Notes: a model not told the origin generated them from the letters alone. A stretch of DNA of 64,000 nucleotides from Neckera pumila (GCA_963969595.1 OZ018413.1:13505711-13569710), one strand, 5' to 3'; positions 21,901 to 35,017 are shown, counted from the stretch's first letter. Made by a program: numbers and translations.

Positions 21901-24900
21901 ATGGCATGAAATTCGTGGGTTGCCAAAACATGGAGAAGCTGGGTTGGCATGAAAACAACTTTCGGCGTCGTGAGATTCATGCATTGCACAATGCTGGAAC
22001 GTCTTGAGGACACGGTCGGATTCGAGAGGTTTGGGTGCAATTCCTGTTACTGAACTGTTTGGTCAATTTTCTTCAGTTTATTCTTGTCAACAATTACGAG
22101 GTGGTTCTGTTGCAACTAAGCATGGCTCTTCATCAGAGATTGTCCGCTTAGATGGTTCCATTCTAAGGTAACTGTTTGAATTAGGTGGAGTTCAATTAGT
22201 AAGAAGGTCCAGAAACTCACTGAAGGTCAATTTGGGTCACGTTGGTGCTGACGTTGGTTTGCGCAATAGCGGTAAGCTGATTCTCTTGAAGAGACACCGT
22301 CATCAGATCCGGCCCAAGCACTGCTGGGATTTGTAACGTCCCGTTCAACGAGTTTCGGCGAGCCCACCTGTGACAACGATGTGGTTTAGAGAGTGCAATA
22401 TGACATAGTAGTATCAATTTACTTCACACATATATATACCACTTTGCAAATACAAGTTTTTAACCAATAAATTTAATTTGATATTGTAAAACATAACCCA
22501 TTCTTGATTGCCACACGACACATTGACATAATTGATTTAATTTGGTAGCTTTCCAACCATTCTAACCAAATAAAATATAAAATCGCATCACTGGCACTCA
22601 CAATGTTTCTAGTTGAGGAGCAGAGAGAATTGTCGAAGGAAATTCCCCGATCAAGTTGCTTCCTTCTAGATACCTGAAAGAGAACACAATTTGTAGATGG
22701 AAGCGATCAGAATCATCATATGTGCTTTGAAGACAAATTCAGCTTCCAGTTCCACAACATTCAAGGCTATGCATTTAACAGGGTTAATGCTTGATTGAAA
22801 TGTCAAAGGCATGGTAGCTGGTCAAACCCAATCATAAACTTAGCAGAATTGTGTGTATTTTTCCACTTCAAACGCAACTCAGGAAATGAAAGTTATCAAA
22901 ATCTATAAACTTCAGGTCATACTTACACAGTTTGCATGTTTGGTGCATTCTGTATCCACGAAGGAAAAGGTTGCGGGTCAAATGCGTTACTGCTGAAGTC
23001 CCTGTAATCGCCAAACTCAAAATGTCAAACATGTCTCTTAACTCAATATATAAATCTCGGTCTTGATTAGATCTACGATTAGTACACAAGCAAAATAACC
23101 AAAAAACGGATCTAATGTTCATTAAAATAAAAACAAGGAAAGGCTTACACGAAGAAGCTTACACGACAGTTAGTTCGCCGCTGATAGCTGTGAGGTTTGG
23201 AATAACTCCCTGAAGTTGGTTGAGTCCTAATAATCTGAAAACCAAAATTTACGATTAAATTCTTTCCATTTGATACCATTCGTAAAAATAAACATCTCTG
23301 TAACTTCACCTTTTCTTTTATAAATTTATTCTAGTAGGAGAAAAATTTGTATCGTTTTAGATTAACAGGAGAAAAATGTATGGTAAATCAAGCTGACAAA
23401 GAACGTATACCAAATCGAATATCGTTGGAAAGCAAAATGGTAATACTACTCCTTCTTGGAAGAGGTTTGCAGAGAGTATTTCTGAGGTTTTAATTTGAAT
23501 TCAAATGTCAAATTACTTACATTTGTTGTAAGCTGGAGCCTGTAGCACTGCTCATCGTGTTGAGACTTGCTGGAATTGAACCGTTAAACTTATTGTTGGA
23601 AAGACTCCTGTTGATGTCCATAAGAACTTAGGACGCTGAATGAAAAATGAATACAAAAATAGCAATAACATTTCATTCTCATGACCCAAGGGAAAGCAAT
23701 TTTCTGATAGAATGACTTACATAATCTTCAATGCTGTCAAATTCGCAATTGAATCTGGCAGAGGTCCAGAGAATTGATTGTTTTCAAGCAACCTGGATAT
23801 AATAAATTGAAATGTAGTCCATTAGAGAGACTAAGGCAACATAATACATGGTGAATTTTGCAGAGTTGGAGCGATTCTGGGACTCAAAACTGTGGCTTTC
23901 ATCTACACAGCTCAATAAAAAAACAGGACTGGTATTTAGACTGATTTACGTTTCAGGCTCAACTTGGCTTCCGAACTTTTTATTCTTGTTTAAGAGATTT
24001 AAAAAAAACAATTAATTTGCATCCTAATTATCGTCATTTAAAGCACCTCAACTTACAAGTGAACGAGTTTCGTCAATTTTGAAGGGCCTGATGGGGGTGC
24101 ACCAAGTTCATTTGGGAAGCCGCCTGATAAAGAGTTGTTGTTGAAATGGCTGCACATCAAATCAAACTGTGAGTGTTCTAACTCAACAGCAATAATCTAG
24201 TAGCCTCAAAGCATTTGATAAATAGAGACAAACCAATTTCTAAGCACTCCAAAGTCCATAATCTGGACAACGGACACAATGTTTCAGGGAAATATTTTCT
24301 CTGAATAACTTCTCAATCATCCAAGTTCATACTTGAATATTTAAAAGGTAACCTTTCTTTACCACAACTTCGATTTGATGAAGCTGATGTAGATAATTTG
24401 GTTATTTGTTTGAAGATATAAGCAAAAATGTGCAAAAAAAACTCCAAATTTTTTTAATTCAGGCGTTACTGGTAGGGTAATAGGGACAGAGACTTACAAG
24501 TGCTGACAATTGGCCAAGGTATCCAGCCCGTATTTATCAGCACTTGTGGTGGACACAGGCAACCCGCCCGTCAAATTGTTGGTGCTTAAATCAAACCAAT
24601 AGAGTAACGGAAGTGAACCCAGTGATGACGGAATTGGGCCCGTGAGATGGTTATTGTTCAAGGCTCTGCAATTCAAAGGACACCATCAACCCAAATGTCA
24701 AGTCACACCCAAACTTGGAAAGACCAACGACTGCAACTGATGAAAGAAGAGTAAGATTTTAAAGTGACCAGGCAAGGAGAAGACCGAGTACAACATAATT
24801 GTGCAAAAACATTCAATAAAAAATCTCAGTACACTAATAATGATATTAAGTGGTAGTACCTACACAAATTGATTTAAATATAATATTATTATTTTTCTCT

Positions 24901-26979
24901 TGATGGATATTTTTCCCAAGAATATAGGTATCAATTCTAATCAAAGAGCAGGATGTCTATAAACATATACACACAGTTGGTAAAAATATTCATCAAGAGT
25001 AAGAACTTTTAGCATTTGTAATCAATTAGTGTACCTAACACTCAATATCATTTATAAGTGTACTACATATAGAAATTACAGCGTTCTGCAGCAGGCTATA
25101 ATAGAATCTGAGAAATATAACTTACAGGAATGTAAGATTCTTCAGATTTCCAATAGTAGAAGGAACATTGCCAGTCAAGCGACATTCTTGAATGATCCTG
25201 AATTGAAAGAAATCAACGACACCGCGAGTCAGACTATGAACCAGGTAATCCAAAGCCGGCGTAAAGGATGCACTGCAAAAGGAAGGAAGGATGAAGCTTG
25301 AATCGGCAAATGCATGCATTTTCACTATGAGGGACTCAAAACTTACAAACTTGTTAAACTGGTCAACTGTCCAATCTCAGTAGGAATTGATCCCTCCAAA
25401 TTAAAATTGAATGACAAGTCCCTGGAAAAGTCGAGGAATAACCAAACCACAGAGAAATATGTCATTTTCACCGCAAGACGTACGGAGCTTGAATTTTTAC
25501 ATTCATTTGTTGGAAAACTTGGAATTGATTGATATTCTACGTTCGTAACATTCTTGAACAAGTCAGAATACAAGTCTATAATATCCTACTTACTCATCCC
25601 AAACAGATTTACATTCAAATGGTCATTCCTTTTATCATTGAAACTTAAACTAAATAATTCCAAGGATACAGCAGGAATCCCCCAGAACTTTAGAATCAGG
25701 TATGTACAAAGAGAACTAAAGGCTCTTACAATTGCTTCAAACCCGTGAAGGATCCTATAGCTGCCGGAATTGTCCCAGAAATAGAGCGCGCTTGTAGTAA
25801 CCTAAAAGTTGACAGTTTCAACAAGGTCAATATCTAAGCAAGAAAATTTATTCTACACAAAACCTCTTGAACTGTTCATAACATTCTACAGCAGCTTTGG
25901 CTATTCCCTGCAGTCAACTACAATAGGCAAAATACTATGTCATTGTGTCAATAGGTAATTAAACCCTAAACAAAAGGTCGAACTTGTAGGTCAATCACAG
26001 GAACATAAAGCGAACGTACAAGTTGACCACAGTTGTGCCTGTTGAATCGCAGACCACGCCTTGCCACGTACAAGCATCCCCGGATCCCCAGCCCAATGTG
26101 TTTACACCCCAAGCACTTCCCAGTTGATTGAGAACACTTACTGCAATTCAAACACAGATGGGAAATTTCGTTAAAATGGCATATGAAAACCGCCATTTTT
26201 CCATTCAATTCTTTCTTTAGCCCTAAAGCTTTCAGACCGTACGGTCTAAACTGAAATGCGCCAAGTATGTGAAATACCACCTTTTTAACGAAATATCGGT
26301 TACAGTCAACCAATTCCTTATCATTTCTCTGACAATTGGTGGTAAGGTAGAAATACCATAAACCGTGATGGTACCATAACGATTTCAATGTACCTTGCTC
26401 TTGTCATTTCAAGGCATAATCGACAAGAGCAGGTACATTGAAACCGTTCATGGTACTGACACGGTTTACGGTAGTCCTACCTTACTATAAGCAACGCAAG
26501 TATGGAATATTACCAAATGCAACGCCCCCAATGAACAGTTCATAAACCCTCTCATGCTTGCAGAATCTTACATTCGCTAAAATGGAGTAGAAAATATCGC
26601 AGTATTAGTCACCCAATTTGAACCTTAATTAGATCAATACTACACTGATTTATCCAACTAGTGACGCCTGAAAAGATTAGTCTCCCTATAGTTCACTTTT
26701 TGGATATGGGTCCCATACAGTGGTATTCCAACCTGCGCTAATTTAAAATCGCGTGACATTGGAAAATTAGTATAACACGCACTAATAGGATAAATCAAAG
26801 TAATCCTAATTTCCCGAGCTCTCGGCTTACGTTCAAAAGTCAGAACAGAGAAGACGAATTGACTTACAATCTGTGGGGTTGACGGCGGCGTGCACGTTAC
26901 CAAAGAGCGCACTCAAACAGAAAAGAGTCAGTCCCCAAACTCTGAAACTCCGCTGCTTCACAGCGCCTCCTTCCATCAT
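18911..26979 (-). CDS. LRR receptor-like kinase, LRR-VIII-1 / HPCA1 group
   Basis: My model has nineteen exons (2958 nt, 985 residues): 26979-26868, 26140-26020, 25801-25730, 25421-25347, 25197-25126, 24665-24498, 24149-24057, 23792-23721, 23607-23521, 23234-23163, 23001-22927, 22673-22602, 22367-22221, 21826-21330, 21030-20884, 20781-20645, 20346-20127, 19999-19761, 19390-18911. A signal peptide ([17 protein letters not shown]) leads into the LRR cap ([20 protein letters not shown]) and about ten LRRs, mostly one per 72-75-nt exon, as in Arabidopsis relatives. A Cys-rich juxtamembrane ectodomain ([17 protein letters not shown]) precedes a transmembrane helix ([20 protein letters not shown]) and a Ser/Thr kinase with [28 protein letters not shown] and GYLDPEYY, so it looks catalytically competent. 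Members of this group act at the plasma membrane; one, HPCA1, senses extracellular H2O2 through ectodomain cysteines. Whether this protein does so is unknown. Confidence 0.93.
26160..26302. mobile_element. MITE with TTTCGTTAAAATGGC ends, in receptor-kinase intron 1
   Basis: About 143 bp with inverted ends ATTTCGTTAAAATGGC and, on the opposite strand, ATTTCGTTAAAAAGG. The centre holds the palindrome CAGACCGTACGGTCTAAACTG. Related copies are at 32815-33123, 36429-36605 and 46439-46593. It lies within the first intron of the minus-strand receptor kinase. Confidence 0.75.
26342..26485. repeat. Long foldback hairpin in receptor-kinase intron 1
   Basis: Two arms of about 64 nt are imperfect inverted repeats: the left arm runs GTAAGGTAGAAATACC to GTACCTTGCTCTTGTC at 26342-26405 and the right arm 26422-26485 is its reverse complement with a few mismatches. 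The loop is about 16 nt. Transcribed as part of the intron it would form a long near-perfect hairpin. It may be a foldback MITE or a young small-RNA precursor; the sequence alone cannot decide. Confidence 0.85.
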
Positions 26980-28539
26980 CACCAACTTAATGGCTTCTCG
27001 CTCCTAGCGCCAAGAATGCTACGACGGCGAAGTGGAGGATATAAGCTCGTCCGCCAGACGACGTTCAAACCGGACGTCGCTCAACGAACCTGGAGTTATC
27101 ATCAACTGTAAGACTTATAAGAGCTTCATTCAAACCCGAGTTTACCCGAGTTCACCGTTACTTCGACACTTGCATTCACGTAGGTTAATTCTGATCTCTG
27201 CAGTTGAGGGGACGACTCACAGTCCGCTTAGTGGCCCCCAACAGGTATCCTCAAAATCGTTTGCAGATGTGTGCAGGGGCGTTTTTGTGTAAGGCTAGTA
27301 CTGCACATCCAAGTCAGGACTCCAACACTTGTGAACTCCCAACTCAACACACTTCTAAAAACCTAATGAAAGGCGAATCTCCAGGCTTAATACTCGCGGT
27401 AGAAAATGAGTGACAGCCCAAGCAAGCAAGCACGCTGTTCCACGGATCCGAGAAAACTTTCTAAAGGTCGCTGCACCACGACACCTGTGTATAAGGAGAA
27501 TACTCAACTAGGACGCGTGACGGCAGTACGTGCTCACGCGTCAACGACCCGAATCTTGAAACCCTCACTAAAAGTCTCGTTGGCGAGAGAAACCACTGAT
27601 CACCAGTAGTGAACCGAAGTGACGAGTATCGTCAGATTTCAAACCCAGGCTAAAGGCTATCCGTCCCAACATTACTACTGTAGCACACGGCAGCCTTCAG
27701 TTGACTCCGGACGAATACTGTAAAGAGCACCTTCAACTGGCTACAGTGTGAGGAACGTAAAGAGCATTGAAGCTCCGGGGTCGTAGGTCTGGGACGAAGT
27801 CTCACCTGGACTCCTGGAGCTCATGCAAAGGTCAACACGTTCCAGACCACTCAGACCCCATTTGCAAAAAGACGGGAACCTCTTCGGAACCGTTTGAATG
27901 CCGACGAACGAGCATCTAGTTCAGGATCTCAGGTAGCAGGCTAGCTACAGTACTGAAGATATCGATCGCAATACACACAAAGTGAGCATAATGTGGAAGT
28001 GGAGAGCGGGTTAACCGCCAGAAGAATTGATGATCAAGGGAAGCGCCTACCCCCTCGGTCGTCGAGCCAGCGGTTACTGTTGCATTTATGATCCTACTGA
28101 TGGTCGCCGGCTGGTGGTGTGACATTTACCTCCCCCGGCTGCGCCTGGGAAACAGTGATGGCGAGGGAACCTTCTAAGTTAAGCTTAGTTGCTGTTTTCA
28201 CGCAACGTGCGCGCAAAAGATGCTTCAACTAGCTGGCTGGCGAATCCTGCGGTCCTGCCATCCAGCGGGCTTAACTTGTCGAGGCAAGATCAGGATGCTT
28301 CGGCGCCCAGACTCCCAGTATTGAGGGCCTGGGATCAGGATTCGGGATATTTGGAGAGGTTTTCCAGCTATTTTCACCTCCAATTCCGATACTGAACAGG
28401 CTTTCCAAGTACCAAGTATTTCTCTATTTTTTTACACCAAATAGAATTTTTATAGATTTTTTCACTGGTTTTTCATGATGACTTTTCAAATTTTGCAACT
28501 GCTTTTTTCCCAATTTTTTTTTCAATTCCAATGAACTAA
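26980..28539. other. Receptor-kinase promoter and unannotated intergenic DNA
   Basis: The part near 26980-27200 should contain the promoter and 5' UTR of the receptor kinase. The remainder to about 28390 has a more balanced base composition than its neighbours, yet only short unrelated frames are open on either strand and no family is recognisable. Confidence 0.4.
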
Positions 28540-28934
28540 GAGCATCGGCCACATTCACGGCCAAGCTCTCAACCCAAGATTTGGGCGGGGCCGGGGAGGA
28601 AAAGAGAGCTATCCATTCACGGAAAAGAGAAAAAAGAAGATCAACCACTCCAAAATGAGCTCTCCAAACACTAGCTCCCTATCCTTGCTATGCTTTGACT
28701 CAAACCTTGATCTTGTCGTCTTTGTTGGTTAGTGGGCCATTTCTTAACTTTTTTTAATCAATTAGCATTTTGGTTGGCTCTTGGTTATGAGAAGTCATTA
28801 ATGCATGAGTTTGTCTTGTTTTGGCATGTGCGCTTCCCCGTGAATGGGTGGCATATGGAAGCGGCCCGGAAGGAACAGGGCTCCAGATACCCCATTCCCC
28901 GAGCCGTGTTTGCGGGGAATGGGTGGCGATGCTC
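28540..28934. mobile_element. PIF/Harbinger-like MITE (GAGCATCG ends)
   Basis: A 395-bp element with inverted ends: GAGCATCGGCCACATTCACG on the left and, read on the opposite strand, GAGCATCGCCACCCATTCCC on the right. It is flanked by a 3-bp TAA on both sides, the duplication expected for PIF/Harbinger elements. No coding capacity. Confidence 0.8.
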
Positions 28935-29467
28935 TAACCGATGATTGTCCGTGAACATTGCCCGAGATAATTAAAATCCACCTTGGGAAAAATGTAGGAC
29001 ATATGTACACTAGATGATCAAAATTGAGATTAAGTGAACTTATTATGTACTTGGAATTTGGGACGTTGATAAGGCCAGAGGAGGCTGAGAAACAAAAAGA
29101 ACAAACCATCAAATATTTGGTACAACATAATTATAATTTCTTGATTTGCACAAGGAACCAGAGGTTGAATCATGTGAAGTATGAAGACACTGTTTGTATA
29201 GAAAGAGTACTAGTGAACAATGAATGAGTGGAAACTCCCCTTGTTTCCTTGCCTTACTAGGATGACTACTCTCATTAGGGGTATTTGCAGCTTGTCCAAC
29301 AGCATCGTGGACAAACAATGTCACGCTAAGAATATTTCGGCAAAAAGAGGCCAGTCTTATATTGCCACCACTTCAATCTCCATTGTTCACCTCGACTGTG
29401 AACAAGCCGTGACTACCCCTATTTATTTAGTTGCTAACCCTACTCGATTATTCATTTTTGTGCCTTA

Positions 29468-30466
29468 ACCCCTAAATGCCCAAACACCGTTTTTTGGCAA
29501 CATAGCAATTTTGGGCAGCTCACTATGAATGGAGTTTTTATTTTTTTTCTTTGAAATTTTCACAAAACATTTTCCTAAGGAGTAGCTTTAAGGTTTAACA
29601 ATTTTCATAACTTTTGTCTGCATGGTTAAAATGTTGTTGTATGATATGTGATTTTCAATGCTCGACGATCAGCTAAAATAATTCTTTAAAAAAACACTTT
29701 TAAAAAAAATAATAACTTGAAATTGGTTTTCTAGATTTATGTATACATGGAAAGCTTTGAATCATTCCATTCTGATTAATGAGATAAAAATTATGAGGAG
29801 TTTTAGTTTGCCGGTAGTTATAGAATCTCTACTCTAAAATAAACTTTAAAGTTCTTTATTTAACTCAATTTTCAATATTTTGGAAAATAAAATAAAAACA
29901 TTCGATGTAGATTGCTATTTACAATATTATGACCATTGGAATTGGAATTTTCAATTCTATAATTAAATTTCTTGACAATTTAGTATTGTGAATCATTTTC
30001 TACTTTTTTCTTCTTACTATTTTTCTTATATGTTGTACAATTCCAAATGATTTGAATTTTTTCAAGCATGTATCCAACTTGCCTAGGAAAATGAATCCAA
30101 AGAGTAACCACCATTTTGGACCATTTTTCATACAAATGTGACCTTGTGAAGGGTAGCTGCCCGTTTGTTTGCAAGGACAAAAAAAGGATTTTTGTCAATT
30201 CAAACACTATTATCTGGCAATCTACAAGGTGGAAATTTTTGAAATTTTTTCCACATATTTTCAAGTTAGTATACTATAAGATCCTACTGTTATATGTGTC
30301 CAAAAATGTTTTTTTTCTAAAACTTGGTATCTATATTAGAAATGGTAGTTTGGAGCGTTTTTGGTGAAAATATAGTCAAACACATTTCAAAACACATATA
30401 GCGGTTAAAATTTAATGCAAGATTCTTGGAGTTACTATGCCAAAAACAAAATTGTCCTTTAAGGGA
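29468..30466. mobile_element. ~1-kb non-autonomous element, ACCCCTAAAG family, copy B
   Basis: Left end ACCCCTAAATGCCC with flanking TA; right end, on the opposite strand, TCCCTTAAAGGAC with flanking TA. The body is similar over its whole length to 39089-40002: both contain TTTTGGCAACATAGC, then TTTTGGGCAGCTCACTA, and later ACAAATGTGACCTT. Only short frames are open. Confidence 0.8.
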
Positions 30467-30468
30467 TA

Positions 30469-31664
30469 ACTACCAAGGTGAAAATTTTGGAGTTGTACAC
30501 CTTCGGTCCATATACCTAAATGAGTTATAGCTAAAGCACGGCCAAGATCCACGAGTAACTAATCTTTCATTGTCCTTGCCATTTTCACCTCTAAGAAAAA
30601 TATAATATAATGTAATTTTTTTCAAGGATGAAAGTAATTGAAAATTTTGAATTTGTGTTTGGAACCAAAGTTGATGCAAATTATCCACTACAAAATAGGT
30701 TGCATATTTTTACATTTACAATAAGAGTCTCTATTTGCATCATGCGACATTGCAGCGCTTTTTTTTTAGCACTTTTTTGCTCAAAAGCGATAATTTTTTT
30801 TCAAGTGAACATTTGGCAAAATATTTTCACTTTACAGTGGATGAAATTGCTTATTTTCTACCAAACCTTAAGACGTGATTGCTCAATTTTGGATGAACAA
30901 ATGAAAAATCATCATCATTTTGGATGAATAAATGAAAAACCATCATCATATTTCATCCATTTTTATGGATGCAAATAACTTCATTCTTCCAAAGATCATC
31001 GCTTTTTGCACTACCTGAAATAATTGAATAAAAAAACTTGTGACTAAATGCATCACTTCACAACCATAATGTATCAATTTAGAAAGTATTGACACATATT
31101 GGCTTAAACAGTAGGTCTCCTATCTTATCTATAGTTGGACATTGATGAGTCCGTTCATGGCGGACCTAGCTGTCCACTAAGATTCCTGCTTGGGAATCAT
31201 TGCAAAGCCTAGGAGTATTCCCACCAATGCTCACTCAATTTGAAGTGCCAGAGCATATTGAGTGGTTCTAGCGCGGTGAAGGCTAAAGAGTAGGTCGCAG
31301 ATCCCCTCTGTCCCTTGCGTCCTTTGCACTTGACTCCACCTCTGAGCTAGATTTCTAACAATGTGTCTACTTGTGAGGCTTCTCTATAAGCTGCTGCAAC
31401 CTTGTCGCTCCCAAAACAACTAGGCAAATAAGGTCTGACAACAAGAATCTTTCCAATTTGCAATCTTGTGTCACTCAAGAAGACTCGCGATTGTTGAGTG
31501 GCCGGGTGTATTTTTCAAGTGGCCGCTCTCCAAGTGGATGTTTCAAGGGCGACGGTGGGGAGGAAAAAACTGTGAGGGCCCGCTAGGAGCTGTTGAAGTT
31601 GCCTCTAGCGTGCCTTGGTGGGAATGCTTTAAGAGTGCCTCACCACTTTCCCAAGCTCCTCTCA
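30469..31664. other. Intergenic DNA, no gene recognised
   Basis: AT-rich to about 31100, then more balanced to 31660. No coding family, RNA or clear terminal repeats recognised. A hammerhead-like fragment near 31143 was considered and rejected. Confidence 0.4.
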
Positions 31665-32054
31665 GAGCATCCCCACCCGCTTGCAAAATGTAGGTTGGAT
31701 TTGAATGGCAAAACGCCCGGCCATCCGCTTTGCAAGCCGGGCTCGGATGAGGTGATCCACCCGTCCTGTTAACATGCCAAGTTGAATATGAACGCAAGGT
31801 AAGAGAGTCAAACTACTGCGAGGGCGGAGATGGTAGCGACGCTTGGCGCATAACAACCGCTATATTTGCTCGTAGCTTATCCTTTGTTGTTTTGCAAGGC
31901 ACGAAGCGGCTGGCAAAATGACCCTTATTTGCAAGCTAACCTCTACTTCTAAGCCATCCCTCTTAACAAATCATCCATTTTGCAAAATGGGTGGGGCGTT
32001 TTTGCAAGCCTCCACGGACAAGTCATCCATTTTGCAAGACGTGTGGGGATGCTC
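31665..32054. mobile_element. PIF/Harbinger-like MITE (GAGCATCCCCAC ends)
   Basis: A 390-bp element with long inverted ends: GAGCATCCCCACCCGCTTGC on the left and, on the opposite strand, GAGCATCCCCACACGTCTTG on the right, each continuing into GCAAAATG. A 3-bp TCA flanks both sides. Internal GCAAAATG/CATTTTGC motifs recur. Ends and size resemble the element at 28540-28934. Confidence 0.85.
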
Positions 32055-32814
32055 TCAGTTCTTTGATTGCCAATATGGATATAGGCAGCACATTGGACCC
32101 GTCCGTCCTCAAGCCGCAAGTTGCCGTGTAAATTCAAAAAGCCTGAAAGACAGACCCTGGCATATTGAGACCGGACACTATAAGAAAGCAGTGTCAGAAT
32201 TGACACGTCCTAAATGACTAAAATGTCCAAACTAATAGAATTTCATCAAAAAAATGTCCAAATTGACAGAAAATTGACAAAATAATGTCCAAATTGACAA
32301 AAAATTGACAAAAAAATGTCCGAATTGACATTGCTCCCTTGTAGTGGGACACCCATTTGTTGCCTACATTAGGTCTAATTGTCTAGAATTTTGAGGTCAT
32401 TGCTCACCGCGTCCCGGAAGATCAAAGGCCATGTAGTCCCGCACAAACCGATGAGTCGGTCTTAAGATTCAGTTGAGCCTTCCTTGCTTCCGCCTTGCAC
32501 AATCTGCAAGAACCCAATTGAAGAAAAACTTCTTTGGTTGTCTCCAAGGCCACTTGATTGTCAATTTCAAGTTCATTTATGTACGCAAGGCAAAAGTAGC
32601 TTCAGTAGTTGCTGCTTCACTTTAGCCTTGGAAGGACGCTGCTCCATGACCAATGTAGTCACTAATCTCTCAGGATTGGAATAAGGTGCATTCTTTGTTT
32701 CTAAAGTTACCACTGCAGTCATTCATCAAAGACTTTTTGATCATTCAAGGGTTAGTGTTGGCTCATTCTCTCCAATATGTTTTGTTTTCTTTTAAAAGTG
32801 ATGATGGTCAATTT
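32055..32814. other. Intergenic DNA, no gene recognised
   Basis: At 32210-32330 a short run repeats AATGTCCAAATTGACA-like units several times (simple diverged tandem repeat, unit about 20-30 bp). The rest shows neither a credible ORF nor a known element. Confidence 0.5.
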
Positions 32815-33123
32815 CGTTAAAATGGCGGTATTCCATTACTTTTGGCACTTGTAACAGTTCAGACCATGCGATCTGAACTGTTAAATGTGTACTTAGAATC
32901 TATGCTTGTTGCAGATTTTTGAAATCTATATGAATCCTAAATATTTGAAATCTTTCTCAATTCTAGATTTTTTAGACTATGCGGTCTGAAATCTATTCAA
33001 ATCCTAGATTTTTTAAATCTATAACTATCCTAGATGTCTATATTGTGTACTACTCCTAGATATTACTTTTGTAGTTTAGACTGAAAATGGCACACAGAAT
33101 ACCACCATTTTAATGAAGTTCGC
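32815..33123. mobile_element. MITE with TTTCGTTAAAATGGC ends, longer copy
   Basis: Left end AATTTCGTTAAAATGGCGGT and right end, on the opposite strand, AACTTCATTAAAATGGTGGT. Inside are the inverted motifs CAGTTCAGACCATGCGATCT and a second ACTATGCGGTCTGAAAT, related to the central palindrome of the copy at 26160-26302. About 309 bp, non-coding. Confidence 0.7.
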
Positions 33124-34095
33124 CATAATGGTACTTTCATGAAAACAATCAGTCTAGCTCACCCTAGGAATGAAACTAGAGGTCAAATTCCATTTAGATT
33201 GGTGATTTAACTACCTATGTAGTTTGTTTTAGAGCATCCACAAAAGCGATCCCAAAATTGGCTAAATTTCGCTTGGTTTCTACTGAATTTTTTCATGCCG
33301 TCAGTGTAAATTCAAAAAAATCTTCCAAAAATGAACATTTGGCTAAAAACCCTGAACGCGTTTTGAGATCGCTGATCTACACCCTTACTTGCCTAACTTG
33401 GCACACTCAAATTTTCCATCTAATTTTGAAGGGCCCTCAATTTCCTTGTCTCCAATCCTTATTCACCAAATACAACCCATAAATATTCAAGTGACCACTC
33501 ATTAAGTAGAAAAAGTTATGAAACAAATAAAGTTAGGATGAAGATTGATTTCAAGGGCCATTCCTTGACACGTTAGGATTGAGTTTGAATAAAATGTTGT
33601 GAAGGGCCCGTAGCACTTTCCATTCACATGTAAAGAGTATCAGGTGGCCATACTCTTATGTATCTTCTACAAGCTATGAGTTTTATAATTGGCATGACCC
33701 ATGGCACAATTTTGGTCCCAAAAATCATGATATATATGATTATTAAAATCTATAATAGGTTTGGATTTATGTTTTGAAACAAGCATTCTTGAAAGGTGCC
33801 AAAACATAATAATATTAAGTCAAACTAAGCAATTTATATAATTGCGGTTTCTTCTATTTTTGGCCCGTTCACTAGAGAAATCTAATGGTCCATAGACCCA
33901 CTTTCATAGTGCAAGTATAGAAATTCATAGCTTGAGTATGGAATTTTAGACTCTTTATATCATAACATTATTAATCAACATTGAGATGGGCCCTTTTTTT
34001 CCTTCAAAAAACACGAGCCCCTATCATGGAACCTTCCTAGTCAACTAATGACATTAATGCTGCAACTTTCCAATTGCCAATGATTCAATAGATTA
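33124..34095. other. Intergenic DNA, no gene recognised
   Basis: AT-rich. AGAGCATCCACAAAAGCGAT at about 33231 looks like one end of a PIF/Harbinger-like MITE, but no matching second end was found. No coding region seen. Confidence 0.4.
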
Positions 34096-35017
34096 ACCTC
34101 TAAAGGCTCAAAGTCCCTACAAAGGAATCTTGGAATTTTAGGCAAGCTTGTGTCACCTTGATGTCTTACACAATTTTTTGAAACTTTCATTGGAAATTGG
34201 AAATCACATTTATTTAGCTTTATGAAAATACATCCTTTGTTTTATTTCATTTGGTCCATAAGAGAAAATTAAAGCACTCTAAATCCAAAAAGCAATTTGA
34301 GGGAAAATGTTCACAAGGAAAAATCTCAAAAATTAGGTTTTATTTGTTTATTTATTTTAAATCCTAAAGATTATATTTTTGTATATGTGTGGAGCTTTGA
34401 TTCATTCTATTTGGACTAGTAATGAGAAAATTATAGGCAATCTTGTTTTTTGGGCAATATAAGCATCTTTTTGAAAAAATAACTTATAAAATTCATTTTT
34501 GAATGCAGTTTATACAATTTTCCAAATTAGTGTTTAAGTGTGCTTGCTGAAACAATCTTGCCTTTGGAACTATTGTTTTCAAATCCATCTAAGAGTTATT
34601 AATGATTTAGTTTTACATTCAATCTTGTACTTACTTCTACTTAACAATTTTCTTAAGAATGGAAATCAAGTGTGTTTTTTATGAATTTTTTTCTAATTCT
34701 CATTCTCTCAACTCAATTCTTCAATATGAGAATTTTAAAGAGTGCAAAAATTTTAAGTTAAGAAGATTCAAAGCCAAAAATTCTGATTGAGCAAAGTGTA
34801 AGAAAACTTGTTTTCTTCACTTTATATGCAAATATCCTGCAGTCTAAGCAATCAAAGTTTCTGGAATTTCTCTGACACATTTTTATAATAGTCTAGTGCA
34901 AGATCCTATAGTTATACATGGGAAAAAAGACAACTTTTAAACTTTTTTGCCCTTTGCAGTAGAAATGGCAAATTTGAGTGTTTTTTTATGAACAAAACCC
35001 TTTGGAACTTTAGGGGT
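34096..35017. mobile_element. ~0.9-kb non-autonomous element, ACCCCTAAAG family, copy C
   Basis: Left end ACCTCTAAAGGCTC and right end, on the opposite strand, ACCCCTAAAGTTCC, with TA on both sides. The interior matches the truncated copy at 310-1039 (for example GCTTTGATTCATT and TTCATTTTTGAATGCA in both). No open reading frame of note. Confidence 0.8.

Noticed and set aside
29980..30367. Short frames conserved between the two ~1-kb elements (MDHFSYKCDL, MDIFSYKCDL)
   Set aside because: The similarity follows from the shared transposon DNA; the frames are under 85 codons with frequent non-conservative changes and no known domain, so no protein is claimed.
31140..31170. Hammerhead-ribozyme-like TTGATGAGTCCGTTCATGG followed by CGGAC
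   Set aside because: The stem II sequences pair, but the GAAA core after CGGAC is missing (CTAG instead) and no stem I/III partner is seen, so it cannot be a functional hammerhead.
32440..32470. Palindromic ACCGATGAGTCGGT
   Set aside because: A short palindrome expected by chance at this scale; no second element or RNA structure supports it.
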